Positions 21,267-31,295 of a stretch of 64,000 nucleotides of DNA are shown in pieces. The stretch lies in contig CACHQZ010000001.1 of assembly GCA_902582165.1 (NCBI GenBank), positions 1 through 64,000 on the forward strand. The letters run 5' to 3'. Both the position numbers and the translations under genes were made by a program. The number at the start of each line of letters is the position of its first letter. Within the stretch, counting starts at the first letter, position 1. The notes below the pieces were generated by a model, which worked only from the letters and a program-made list of their open reading frames with translations, did not search any database and was not told where the DNA came from. This stretch comes from an uncultured Pelagibacteraceae bacterium. Lineage in GTDB: Bacteria; Pseudomonadota; Alphaproteobacteria; Pelagibacterales; Pelagibacteraceae.

Positions 21267-22415
21267 TTAAATTTTAACTTTTGCTATTGAACCGAACTCA
21301 TTCTCGTAAGCCAACTTGTAATTAGGTTGGTTCATGAGTAAGTATTTCATAACTCTCTTAGCATAAGCTTTTTGTGAGTCTACAATCTTTTTAAAGAATG
21401 GATCTTTCTTATTGAAATCACCAATTACTTTATCCCAACCTTTTAGTTGTTGAGCTAAGATCGCATCTGACGTTTGATACACATTTACTTTGTGCTGATT
21501 CATCAATTTAGATAGGTCAGCAGAGTATCTTACTAATGCTTTAAAGTAGTTATCACTGTTCGCAGCATAAGCAGCATTTTTTAGAATAGCCTGATGTTTA
21601 GGCGATAATCCATTAAATGTCTTCTTATTAACTGGGATTTCAAACATCTCTTGTGATTGGTGGAAGCTTCCTAAGTGATAATGCTTAGAAACGTCTTGCA
21701 TACCAAATTGAGAGTCTGATGTTGGGTTATTAAACTCAGCAGCTTCAATCAAACCTGTCTTCATTGCAGGCTGAATTTCACCACCTGGTAATTGTCTTAC
21801 AACCATTCCCATTGCTGTTAATACGTTAGTAGCTAGTCCTACTGTTCTATACTTCATACCTTTTACATCAGATACTTTTGTTACGTTCTTTTTGAACCAT
21901 CCAAAAGGCTGTGCAGGCATTGGCATATGGAAGAAACCAATATAATCAAAACCAACTTTTGCAAGTGTTTCATCATAAAGTTTTCTACCTCCACCATACT
22001 CTATCCATCCCATAATTTCTTGAGATGACATTCCGTATGACGGACCAGTACCGAATAGAGAAGCTGCTGGATTTTTTCCATACCAGTAAGCTGTTACCCA
22101 GTGTCCCATATCAAGTACACCTGAACTTACTGCTTGTCCAATTTCCGAAGTCTTAACTACAGCTCCAACTGGCTGAAGATCAATTTTTAATTCACCTCCA
22201 GACATGTCGCCTACCATTTTTGCGTAGTCGCCAGCCATTTCAAAGAAAATGTTAGCGCCTGACGGCCAAGCCGCTTGCATCTTTAAAGTTTGCGGAGCAC
22301 CAAATGCAACGTTAGGCATTGCAACTGTTGCTGCTGCTGCAGCACCCGTAGCTGCTGCTGCTTTAAAGAACTTACGTCTTGATGGAGTTTTTACTCCTTT
22401 TTTTGTTTTTGACAT
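21267..22415 (-). CDS. dctP: TRAP transporter substrate-binding protein (DctP), Tat signal peptide
   Basis: SRRKFFKAAAATGAAAAA twin-arginine leader; strong SD gaggagg upstream; DctP family sequence. Confidence 0.92.
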   Translation of the reverse strand: MSKTKKGVKTPSRRKFFKAAAATGAAAAATVAMPNVAFGAPQTLKMQAAWPSGANIFFEMAGDYAKMVGDMSGGELKIDLQPVGAVVKTSEIGQAVSSGVLDMGHWVTAYWYGKNPAASLFGTGPSYGMSSQEIMGWIEYGGGRKLYDETLAKVGFDYIGFFHMPMPAQPFGWFKKNVTKVSDVKGMKYRTVGLATNVLTAMGMVVRQLPGGEIQPAMKTGLIEAAEFNNPTSDSQFGMQDVSKHYHLGSFHQSQEMFEIPVNKKTFNGLSPKHQAILKNAAYAANSDNYFKALVRYSADLSKLMNQHKVNVYQTSDAILAQQLKGWDKVIGDFNKKDPFFKKIVDSQKAYAKRVMKYLLMNQPNYKLAYENEFGSIAKVKI

Positions 22416-22519
22416 ATGTCCTCCTCGTTAGTTAACTTCTAAGATTTAAGCATAAACTCAATTCAGAGTCTCGTTCTTTTTAGAATTATTTTAAATTGCA
22501 GATTCAATCTCTAGGTGTA

Positions 22520-23476
22520 CTAATTCACCTGATCCTTAGGTTTATTGCCAGAAAAAAAATCCTCAAGATTTTTTGTAGCCCTAAATGCCATATCCCACCT
22601 AGTTCTTTTTGTAGCGCTTCCTAAATGTGGAAGTAAAAAAATATTTTTTAACTTCAAATATTCTGGATGAATTTTTGGCTCACCATTGTAAACATCTAAA
22701 CCGTAAGCGAATACTTTTCCGCTTTTCAATGCTTCGATCATAGCTTCATCGTCTACTATATCTCCCCTGGCTGCATTACCTATCACAGTATTTTCCTCTA
22801 GATAGCTTAGAGTTTCTTTATTAACAAGTTTTGTTGTTTCAGGAGTAGCGGGACAATTGATCGACAAGAATTCACTTTGCTTAAAAAGACTTTTTAAATC
22901 TTTATGGTAAATTGCTCCATCTTCCAAGTCGGGGGGAAGTTTGTTTCTATTATGGTAATGAATTTCCATATTAAAAGCCTTAGCTCTTTTAGCGACCGCT
23001 CTTCCAATTCTGCCCATTCCAAGTATGCCTATTTTTTTATTAGACATTTGTTTGCCTAACAAGAAATCCCAAGACCATTTCCAACTTTGGGTTTCAGCTG
23101 CTAAACGTCCTTCATAAGCTTTTCTAGAAGCACCTAGTAAAAGTAGAATCTGAATATCTGCCGTTGCGTCTGTTAGAACATCAGGTGTGTTTGTGACGGT
23201 AATTCCTTTTTCTTTTGCAGCTTTAATATCTATATTACCAAAACCAACTGCACCATTAGCAATAATTTTTATAGAGCTCGAAAGTTTAGAGATTGTATCA
23301 GCATTAATAGGATCTGAAACAGAACTTAATATTCCGTCAAAATCTTTTGAGCCATCTATTATTTCTTGAGGTTTATAAATTTTATCGTCTTTATTTAAGG
23401 TTACTTCAAATAATTCTTTCAGTTTCTCCTCATTTTCTTTAAGGAGTCTTCTAGTAACAAAAATTTTTTTTTTCAT
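22520..23476 (-). CDS. D-isomer-specific 2-hydroxyacid dehydrogenase (glyoxylate/hydroxypyruvate reductase-like)
   Basis: GILGMGRIGRAVAKRAKAFNMEIHYHNR; GNAARGDIVDDEAMIEAL. Confidence 0.9.
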   Translation of the reverse strand: MKKKIFVTRRLLKENEEKLKELFEVTLNKDDKIYKPQEIIDGSKDFDGILSSVSDPINADTISKLSSSIKIIANGAVGFGNIDIKAAKEKGITVTNTPDVLTDATADIQILLLLGASRKAYEGRLAAETQSWKWSWDFLLGKQMSNKKIGILGMGRIGRAVAKRAKAFNMEIHYHNRNKLPPDLEDGAIYHKDLKSLFKQSEFLSINCPATPETTKLVNKETLSYLEENTVIGNAARGDIVDDEAMIEALKSGKVFAYGLDVYNGEPKIHPEYLKLKNIFLLPHLGSATKRTRWDMAFRATKNLEDFFSGNKPKDQVN

Positions 23477-23477
23477 T

Positions 23478-24776
23478 TTAGAAATTGTTTAATTTATATG
23501 GCTTTGGACCTCCGGTAAACCAATCAAGTAATTCTACGGTATGGATAATTGGTATTCGAGTACCAGCTGAAATTTGTGTCATACAACCAATATTGCCTGT
23601 TGAAATAAAATCAGGTGAAATTTTTTCTATATTATTTACTTTATTCTTTAAAAGTGATTTTGCCATTTTTTGGTGTAAAATATTGTAAGTACCCGCGGAG
23701 CCACAACACAAATGTCCCTCTGGAATATCTAGTACTTCGTTACCAGTTTTTGAAATTAAGTCTTTTGGTTGATCGTGAACTTTTTGTCCATGTTGCATCG
23801 AACATGCTGAATGATAGGCTATTCTATATTTTTTTTCTGAGTTTAAATTTATGTTTAATTTTAAATTTTCGTCGAGGTACTCAGTAATATCTTTAGTTAA
23901 TTCTGAAATTTTTTTTGCTTTCTTTTTTAAGTCTTTATCATTTTTAAAAATATGACCATAGTCTTTTAAAGTTGTCCCGCATCCAGATGTATTACTTATT
24001 ATCGCATCCAATCCATTTTTAAGATACTCTTCGTGCCAGCTCTCAATATTTTTTTTAAATGACTCGTGTGCTAGTTTTTGTTTTCCCAAATGATGATTTA
24101 AAGAACCACAACAATTAATATCTGGCATTACTACGACTTCAACATTGTGTCTATTTAAAAGTCTTATAGTAGCCTCGTTTATTTCAGGAGAAATAACTCT
24201 TTGCACACATCCAGTTAGTAAAGCCACTCTTGAAACCTTCTTACCTTTATTAACCTCGTAAACTTTTTGATCTTTTAATTTTTTTCCTGGGATTTTATCT
24301 GGCATTAAATTTAATGCGTTTCTAATAAATTTTGGAAATAAAAAACTAAATGGTTTTATTATTTTAGATGATAAAGCCATTAACAAAAACATTTTTGGTC
24401 TCGGTAGTACAAAAGAAAGTATATTTCTAAATACTCTATCTAAAAAAGGCCTTTTGTAAGTTTCTTCAACATAATTCCTACCATGGTCAATTAAATGCAT
24501 ATAGTTCACTCCTGAAGGGCAAGTCGTCATACATGAGTAACAGGATAAACAACTATCTATGTGTTTTGCTATTTCTTTTGTGGCCGGTTTTTTATTCTCT
24601 AACATATCTTTTATAAGATATATTCTTCCTCTTGGTCCTTCTAACTCCTCTCCATTTACTTGATAAGTTGGGCAAGTAGCATTACACATTCCACAGTGAA
24701 CGCATTTCCTTATAATTGTTTCACTCGTTTTATTATCTTTGTCTTGAAGTTGTTTATCTGTAAATGATGTTTGCAT
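23478..24776 (-). CDS. glcF: glycolate oxidase iron-sulfur subunit
   Basis: CVHCGMCNATCPTYQ and CLSCYSCMTTCPSGV ferredoxin motifs; GCCGSAGTYN. Confidence 0.95.
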   Translation of the reverse strand: MQTSFTDKQLQDKDNKTSETIIRKCVHCGMCNATCPTYQVNGEELEGPRGRIYLIKDMLENKKPATKEIAKHIDSCLSCYSCMTTCPSGVNYMHLIDHGRNYVEETYKRPFLDRVFRNILSFVLPRPKMFLLMALSSKIIKPFSFLFPKFIRNALNLMPDKIPGKKLKDQKVYEVNKGKKVSRVALLTGCVQRVISPEINEATIRLLNRHNVEVVVMPDINCCGSLNHHLGKQKLAHESFKKNIESWHEEYLKNGLDAIISNTSGCGTTLKDYGHIFKNDKDLKKKAKKISELTKDITEYLDENLKLNINLNSEKKYRIAYHSACSMQHGQKVHDQPKDLISKTGNEVLDIPEGHLCCGSAGTYNILHQKMAKSLLKNKVNNIEKISPDFISTGNIGCMTQISAGTRIPIIHTVELLDWFTGGPKPYKLNNF

Positions 24777-26036
24777 TTAAATTCCTGTGTACATTTTCCC
24801 TGGATTAAAAATTCTTTTAGGGTCAAAACTCCTTTTAATTTTTTCACTTATTTTATACTTAATTGGATCTATTGTAAAAATATCAGCAGAAGCTTTTAGA
24901 TCCTCTTCAACTTTAATTAAAGTAATATATCCTTGATGTTTTTTTACTGTATCCTTGATTTCACTAAGAATTTTTGTATTCAATTGATCAAATGAGGCCC
25001 AGATTAGACCACCTCCCCAATCAATAAAATATTTAATCTCAAAATTTTTAAGTTTTTGGATAACCTGTAAGGTTTCGCTCATTGGCAAAACTATTCTTAA
25101 TAAATTACTTTTTAAACTTTTAAAAACCTCTAAATTTTTCGTCCTACTCCAAAAAATATTACTTTGCTCACTATCTAAAATAGAAAGCTCTTGATCCAAA
25201 AGACCTAATTCTTTAGACAATCTGTTTGCTCTTTGATCCACAGAGTTTGTTGGACCTTCAATTCTTATAGCAGTTAAGCCTCCATCGTGTGTAAGATCAT
25301 TCAGAACAAAATCTTTTCCAAAATAGTCTGGATAAAAAACTCCGCCGGATGGATCTGTAGAAGATGACAATGCTTTTCCAAGAAAGTCTAGTGCCTTTTT
25401 AAGATGAGGGTTCTTTATAATTAAAGTTTTACTTGTTTCTGGTTTTGGTAAAACTTTTATTGAAAGCTCAGTTAATATCGTGAGTGTTCCAAAAGATCCT
25501 GATACTAATTTACTTAAATCATAACCGGTAACATTTTTAACTACTGTTCCCCCAGATTTAATAGTTTCACCTTTTCCGTTAATCCCTTGAAATCCAAGTA
25601 TGTGATCTCGAACACTTCCAACTTTAAATCTTCGTGATCCAGCAAAATTACATGAAACGACCCCGCCAATCGAACCGCTGTTACTTTCCCCAGAAAATAA
25701 GTAACCAAAATCATTCGGTTCAAAAGCTAATTGCTGATTATTTTTGTCTAGCTCCCCTATTATTTCTTTCAAAGGTGTACCAGCTTTAACTTTGATATAG
25801 AGCTCTTCAGGTTTGTAATCAATTATACCTTTATAATCAGAGAGATCTAAAGTTTTTTCAGATTGAAAGTTTCTTCCAATTTTATGTTTTGATTTTAATC
25901 CATTGATTTCTAGAGGTATATTTTTTCTATAACAAGTTTTAACTATCTCAACTATTTCCTCTCTTGAAGTAGGTTTAAAAATATTTTGATTAAAATCTAG
26001 GGATGTCTGGGAATTTTGTTTTTCCTCCATGGACAT
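24777..26036 (-). CDS. glcE: glycolate oxidase FAD-binding subunit
   Basis: FAD-binding domain protein between glcD and glcF; start ambiguous (26057, 26036 or 26030), overlaps the glcD 3' end. Confidence 0.9.
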   Translation of the reverse strand: MSMEEKQNSQTSLDFNQNIFKPTSREEIVEIVKTCYRKNIPLEINGLKSKHKIGRNFQSEKTLDLSDYKGIIDYKPEELYIKVKAGTPLKEIIGELDKNNQQLAFEPNDFGYLFSGESNSGSIGGVVSCNFAGSRRFKVGSVRDHILGFQGINGKGETIKSGGTVVKNVTGYDLSKLVSGSFGTLTILTELSIKVLPKPETSKTLIIKNPHLKKALDFLGKALSSSTDPSGGVFYPDYFGKDFVLNDLTHDGGLTAIRIEGPTNSVDQRANRLSKELGLLDQELSILDSEQSNIFWSRTKNLEVFKSLKSNLLRIVLPMSETLQVIQKLKNFEIKYFIDWGGGLIWASFDQLNTKILSEIKDTVKKHQGYITLIKVEEDLKASADIFTIDPIKYKISEKIKRSFDPKRIFNPGKMYTGI

Positions 26037-27492
26037 GAACTCTCCCTTCCTCAGCACATTTTCTAAGTATTGGATAAACTTTGCCTGGATTTAATAATGA
26101 GTTTGGATCTAAAGCAACTTTAATTGTTAATTGTTGTTGTATATCTTTATCATTGAATGCTTCACACATTAATTCTCTTTTCTCTATACCAACTCCGTGT
26201 TCACCGGTTAGAGCCCCACCGACTTTTACGCAATACTTTAAGATATCAGCTCCAAACTCCTCGCATTTCCTTAAAGACTCTTTGTCATTTGCATCAAACA
26301 TAATTAGAGGATGGAGGTTTCCATCTCCTGCATGAAATGCGTTGGCAACTGGCAAATTATATTTTTTAGAAAGTCTTGAAATTTCATTTAAAACCTCAGC
26401 AAGTTTTCCTCTAGGTATTGAACCATCCATACACATGTAATCAGGCGCTAAAACTCCACATGCCGGAAAAGCTGCTTTCCTACCGGCCCAAAATTTTAAT
26501 CTCTCTTCATTTGATTTACTGATTTTTAAACTTGATGAATTATTTTTTTCAGCAATTTCTTTTGTCTTTTGAATGTAAGCTTCAACTTCATGTTCTGTTC
26601 CATCAAATTCTACAATCATCATCGCCTCTGCATCAGTTGGGTAACCTGCTTTGGAATAATCATTAGTTGCTTTCGTCAGAGCCTTATCCATTATTTCCAT
26701 CCCAGCCGGTATACATCCCTCTGCAATTATTTCAGCAACACAGTTTCCTGCATCTTCAATTGATGGAAACCCAACTAAAGCGGCTTTGACAACTTCAGGC
26801 GACTTTAAAATTTTTACAGTGACCTCTGTGATAACACCAAGTAAACCCTCTGAACCTGTCATCAAGCCCAAGAAATCATATCCCTCCGCGTCCATAGCTT
26901 TACCACCAAATTTAGTAACAGTTCCATCCATTAAAACTACTTGAATACCCAAAAGATTATTTGTAGTAGCACCGTATTTAAGAGAATGAACCCCGCCAGA
27001 ATTTTCAGCTACGTTTCCGCCTATGGAACATGCGATTTGGCTTGACGGATCCGGAGCATAATAAAAACCTTTGTCTTGAACAGCATGAGTGATTGCTAAA
27101 TTTGTTACACAAGGTTGCGTAACCACACATCTATTTTCATAATCAATTTCAATTATTTTATTAAATTTTCCCATTGCCATTAGAACACAATCTTCTAAAG
27201 GCATCGAACCACCAGATAAACCTGTACCTGCTCCTCTTGGGACTACTTTAACTTTGTTCTCATTACAATATTTTAAAATTTGACTAACTTCCTCAACTGT
27301 CTCAGGCATAACTACTAAAAGAGGCATTTGTCTATAAGCCGTCAAGCCGTCAGTTTCGAAAGGTCTTAGTTCATCAGGATTCGAAAGAACATTTTTAGAA
27401 TTGATAATTCCACGAAGATCCGATGCAATTTTATCTTTTTTAGACATAATTGCGTTATCAACTTTTGGCATTTGTAAACTGCTCATAATCAA
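25990..27492 (-). CDS. glcD: glycolate oxidase subunit GlcD (FAD-linked)
   Basis: PRGAGTGLSGGSMPLEDCV; LTGEHGVGIEKRELM; PNSLLNPGKV. Confidence 0.96.
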   Translation of the reverse strand: MIMSSLQMPKVDNAIMSKKDKIASDLRGIINSKNVLSNPDELRPFETDGLTAYRQMPLLVVMPETVEEVSQILKYCNENKVKVVPRGAGTGLSGGSMPLEDCVLMAMGKFNKIIEIDYENRCVVTQPCVTNLAITHAVQDKGFYYAPDPSSQIACSIGGNVAENSGGVHSLKYGATTNNLLGIQVVLMDGTVTKFGGKAMDAEGYDFLGLMTGSEGLLGVITEVTVKILKSPEVVKAALVGFPSIEDAGNCVAEIIAEGCIPAGMEIMDKALTKATNDYSKAGYPTDAEAMMIVEFDGTEHEVEAYIQKTKEIAEKNNSSSLKISKSNEERLKFWAGRKAAFPACGVLAPDYMCMDGSIPRGKLAEVLNEISRLSKKYNLPVANAFHAGDGNLHPLIMFDANDKESLRKCEEFGADILKYCVKVGGALTGEHGVGIEKRELMCEAFNDKDIQQQLTIKVALDPNSLLNPGKVYPILRKCAEEGRVHVHGGKTKFPDIPRF

Positions 27493-27494
27493 TC

Positions 27495-28658
27495 CTACTT
27501 AAGCATTTTTGATATTTTATCTAGTGCTTTTTGAATGTTATCCCTTGATGCGGCGAAGCTAAAACGTACATAATCTACTGATGTTTTGCCAAATGCAGTG
27601 CCGGGAACAATTGCCACACCTGCTTCGTGCATACATTTCTTTGAAAATTCACTTCCACTCATACCTGTTCCCTTTACATTTGGAAAAGCGTAAAACGCTC
27701 CACCAGGCATACTGCATTCAACACCAGGTAAATCATTTAAACCTTTGTGAATTAATTTTCTTCTTTGATCAAATTTTTCCATCATGTGATGAATAGAGTC
27801 ATCGGGTCCATCTAATGCTGCTATTCCAGCAAATTGTGAAGGCGCATTTACACAAGAAAAACTATTTATAGCTAATTTAGTTACATGAGGAATTAAATTT
27901 TCTGGCCACACGCTCCAGCCCATTCTCCAGCCAGTCATGGAGTAAGCTTTGCTCCATCCATCTAAAACTATCAACCTGTCTTGTAAATCTGGGTAATTGA
28001 AAAAAGTCGGCATCTCTTTTCCATCGAAAATTTGTCTACTATAAATTTCGTCGCTAAGGATTGTAACATGAGGATGTTTCTTTAAACCTTCGGCAAGAAA
28101 ATCAATTGCTGGTTTTTCTACAAAACTCCCCGTTGGATTATTTGGATTTATTAGTATAACGAGACGTGTTTTATCTGTTATTAATGATAAAATTTTTTCT
28201 GGATCAAACTTTAAATCTTTCTCTTTTGTTAAATCATAAGGTACTGCTTTGGCACCAGTGTAATTGATCATGGACTCATAAATTGGAAAACCGGGTGTTG
28301 GATGAACTATTTCTGCACCAGGCTCGCCAATCATTTGAATTGCAAAGTACATGGTTGGTTTCCCGCCAGGCATAATCATAATCCGCTCGGGACTAACTTC
28401 TTTTTTATATAAACTTTTTATTTTTCTTGAAACTGCTTGCCGGCATTCAGCAATCCCGTTAGCTAAAACATATCCATGATGTCCGTCATCAATAGCTTTT
28501 TTTGCTGCGTTCATAATATGTTTAGGAGTCATAAAATCTGGCTGACCTAAACCTAAGTGGATCATCTCTTTTCCTTGGGCTTCAAGTTTTTTGGCTTCAG
28601 CTAAGACACTAAAAGCAGTTTCTGTTCCAAGTCTCTCTAAATTTTTTGCTAATTTCAT
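27495..28658 (-). CDS. pyridoxal-phosphate aminotransferase class I/II
   Basis: NPNNPTGSFVEKPAI; SDEIYSRQIFDG; GWSKAYSMTGWRMGW PLP-lysine motif. Confidence 0.93.
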   Translation of the reverse strand: MKLAKNLERLGTETAFSVLAEAKKLEAQGKEMIHLGLGQPDFMTPKHIMNAAKKAIDDGHHGYVLANGIAECRQAVSRKIKSLYKKEVSPERIMIMPGGKPTMYFAIQMIGEPGAEIVHPTPGFPIYESMINYTGAKAVPYDLTKEKDLKFDPEKILSLITDKTRLVILINPNNPTGSFVEKPAIDFLAEGLKKHPHVTILSDEIYSRQIFDGKEMPTFFNYPDLQDRLIVLDGWSKAYSMTGWRMGWSVWPENLIPHVTKLAINSFSCVNAPSQFAGIAALDGPDDSIHHMMEKFDQRRKLIHKGLNDLPGVECSMPGGAFYAFPNVKGTGMSGSEFSKKCMHEAGVAIVPGTAFGKTSVDYVRFSFAASRDNIQKALDKISKMLK

Positions 28659-28706
28659 ATTTAAACCTAATATTTATTATTACTTTTGCAAACAGGTTTT
28701 TTCGCA

Positions 28707-29855
28707 TCACCTATATGCAATTTTAGTTTTATTGAGTTCTTTTAAGCTTTTGCAACCCAGTAAAATCATATCTCTTCTAATTTCATCCCTCATTCTCTTA
28801 AGAATTTGCTCAACTCCCCTTTGACCACCTGCTCCTAATGCGAATAAAAACCCTTTTCCAAAACTACAAGCTGTCGCTCCTAAAGAGAGAGCTTTAAGAA
28901 CATGTGTGCCCCTTCTTACGCCTCCATCTAAAATGATTTCTATCTTTCCTCCAACTGCCTCTGCAATTGCTGGTAATTGATCAAATGGAGATCTAGATCC
29001 GTCAAGTTGTCTACCGCCATGATTTGATAGCATTATTGCTGAAGCTCCAATTTCTACTGCTCTTTTTGCATCCTCTACGGACATTACACCTTTTAAGGCA
29101 AATGGTCCTCCCCATTTCTTTACCACATACTCTGCATCTTTCCAGCTCATTGCTGGATCATATTGTTCATTAATATAATCCATTACACCTTTTGCAATAC
29201 TTGATCCTTTTTTAGTCCAATGTGAAACGTTTGCTAATTCGAATTTTTCATGAGTTAAATAATTTAATGCCCATTTAGGATGCATCGCAAAGCTCATCAA
29301 ACTTTTTACAGTAAGTTTTGGTGGAGTAGTAAAACCCCATCTATGATCTCTCTCCCTATTTCCTGCCACGACAGTATCGACCGTCAGACACATTGCTTTG
29401 AATCCAGAACTTTTACATCTATCAATTAAATTATCTGTTAAACCTTGATCTTTATGAATATAAAGCTGAAAAAGCTTTGGACCTCCTGAAATATTTGCCA
29501 CTTCTTCAATTGAAGATGTTGCCATAGTAGACATACTGTAAAAAGTACCAAATTTTTCCGCAGCTCTTGCTGAAGCTTTATCTCCATCATGATGATAAAG
29601 TCTTTGCATAGCTGTAGGAGACAAAAAAATCGGTAAGTCAATCTTTTGTCCAAATACTGTAGTCGACAAGTCTGGCTCACCAACACTAGCTAAAATGTTT
29701 GGAACTAAATCACATTTTAAAAAAGCTTCTGTGTTTCTTTTTAAAGTTGTTTCATCATCTGCGCCTCCATCAATATAGTGAAATATAGGAGCAGGTAAGT
29801 TTTTTTTAGCTAGCTTTCTAAAATCCTCAAAGTTATAACAATCGTTTAAATTCAT
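28707..29855 (-). CDS. FMN-dependent alpha-hydroxy acid dehydrogenase (LldD/glycolate oxidase family)
   Basis: IDGGADDETTLKRN; LSNHGGRQLDGSRSPFDQLP. Confidence 0.92.
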   Translation of the reverse strand: MNLNDCYNFEDFRKLAKKNLPAPIFHYIDGGADDETTLKRNTEAFLKCDLVPNILASVGEPDLSTTVFGQKIDLPIFLSPTAMQRLYHHDGDKASARAAEKFGTFYSMSTMATSSIEEVANISGGPKLFQLYIHKDQGLTDNLIDRCKSSGFKAMCLTVDTVVAGNRERDHRWGFTTPPKLTVKSLMSFAMHPKWALNYLTHEKFELANVSHWTKKGSSIAKGVMDYINEQYDPAMSWKDAEYVVKKWGGPFALKGVMSVEDAKRAVEIGASAIMLSNHGGRQLDGSRSPFDQLPAIAEAVGGKIEIILDGGVRRGTHVLKALSLGATACSFGKGFLFALGAGGQRGVEQILKRMRDEIRRDMILLGCKSLKELNKTKIAYR

Positions 29856-29860
29856 TGAAA

Positions 29861-30379
29861 TTAGAAATTTTTAGAAAAAGTTATTTGTTGGTTGTCTGTA
29901 CCTGGATTTTTATCACCCCAATCATTATTCGAAATATGACTATAGCTGTAACTTAATTTAGAATTTTCAAAAATATCAAAACCTAACTTTATTTCACTTT
30001 TAAATTCCAAAACACTACCTAGATTTTTACCATCGCCTTTTTCGTAGTAACCCGGAGAAAAACTAGGCAAAATTTTTATCGGACCAATACCATATTGTCC
30101 TTCAACGCCTGTATAAAGATAAAAAGAGTTATTACCTGTCACAAAGGCACCAGTTATGGGTTGGAACTTTCCTAATATAGTATCTCTAAATAACTCTGGA
30201 TTTTTGTGCTCAATACCGAATAGAGAAGTTTGATCATCTCCCTCTTCGTCAATCACATCGAAAGTTCCGGAATAAAATGAAATATATTTATTGCTCTCAT
30301 TCGCTGTTAAAGAGCTAAAAAAAAACATAAAAATTAAAATAGATCCGAAAAATTGACTTTTCATATTTAAAAAATACAA
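29861..30379 (-). CDS. acyloxyacyl hydrolase (PagL-like lipid A deacylase) candidate
   Basis: Signal peptide, beta-barrel-like composition, C-terminal SYSHISNNDWGDKNPGTDNQ motif. Confidence 0.6.
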   Translation of the reverse strand: MYFLNMKSQFFGSILIFMFFFSSLTANESNKYISFYSGTFDVIDEEGDDQTSLFGIEHKNPELFRDTILGKFQPITGAFVTGNNSFYLYTGVEGQYGIGPIKILPSFSPGYYEKGDGKNLGSVLEFKSEIKLGFDIFENSKLSYSYSHISNNDWGDKNPGTDNQQITFSKNF

Positions 30380-30408
30380 CTAATTGCCAAATATGTACAG
30401 ATGACAAT

Positions 30409-30777
30409 TTATGTTTTTTTGCCTTTTTTTCTTATTATATAAAGGATAATTAAACCTCCTATCAAAAGAATTAGATAAGGCAAAAACCAAAGCAAAAAAT
30501 TTTCAACATTTAATTTAGGTTTGTATAATATCCAATCACCATACTTATCAGATAGAAAATTATAAATTTCATCCTCAGTTTTTCCTTGTTCGATCAAATC
30601 TTTAACTACCATTTTTAAAGTTAAAGCAAAATCAGAATTAGAGTCTGCAATTGATTGCCCTTGACAAACTAAACATCTCAGGTTTTTGTGTATCGTACTT
30701 TCGAACGATGGCTCGTTTGAATAAATACTTAAGTTAAGATTAAAAAAGAAAATGATATATATTATTTTTAGTCTCAT
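30409..30777 (-). CDS. ccmH: cytochrome c-type biogenesis protein CcmH
   Basis: LRCLVCQGQSIADSNSDFA motif. Confidence 0.95.
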   Translation of the reverse strand: MRLKIIYIIFFFNLNLSIYSNEPSFESTIHKNLRCLVCQGQSIADSNSDFALTLKMVVKDLIEQGKTEDEIYNFLSDKYGDWILYKPKLNVENFLLWFLPYLILLIGGLIILYIIRKKGKKT

Positions 30778-31295
30778 GAAGAATTAATTATCTCCTTTAT
30801 CACATTTAAATCTTGATCATTAATTGGTCCAATAAATTTTTTTAAAACTATCAACTCATCGTTAATTAAAATACTTTCCGGTATGCCATAAATTCCAAAA
30901 CTTATTGATTGTTTACCATCGGTATCTTTTGTAAGATAATCATATGGATTTCCAAGGTCGTCTAAAAATTTAGATGCGTTAATTGTTTTATCTTTAAAAT
31001 TTACTCCAAGAATTTTTAAATTTTCTTCTTTTGATAATTTCATTAGATTAACATGTTCTATTCTACATGGGGCACACCAAGATGCCCAAAAATTAATAAG
31101 AGTATAACTATTTTTTTTTAAATCGTTATTAGTTAAAGTTTTGTTATTTTCAAAGTTTTTTAAACTAATGCTAGTTAATTTATTACCTACTAGATAGTCA
31201 GTGCTATAATTAGTTCCTCTATTTAGTGAATTATAAAACACTAATAGGATTAAAATAAAAAATAATACTACTGTAAATTTAATTATTTTTTGCAT
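30774..31295 (-). CDS. ccmG: thiol:disulfide interchange protein CcmG/DsbE
   Basis: INFWASWCAPCRIEHVNL thioredoxin motif; GVNFKD; YGIPESI. Confidence 0.95.
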   Translation of the reverse strand: MQKIIKFTVVLFFILILLVFYNSLNRGTNYSTDYLVGNKLTSISLKNFENNKTLTNNDLKKNSYTLINFWASWCAPCRIEHVNLMKLSKEENLKILGVNFKDKTINASKFLDDLGNPYDYLTKDTDGKQSISFGIYGIPESILINDELIVLKKFIGPINDQDLNVIKEIINSS

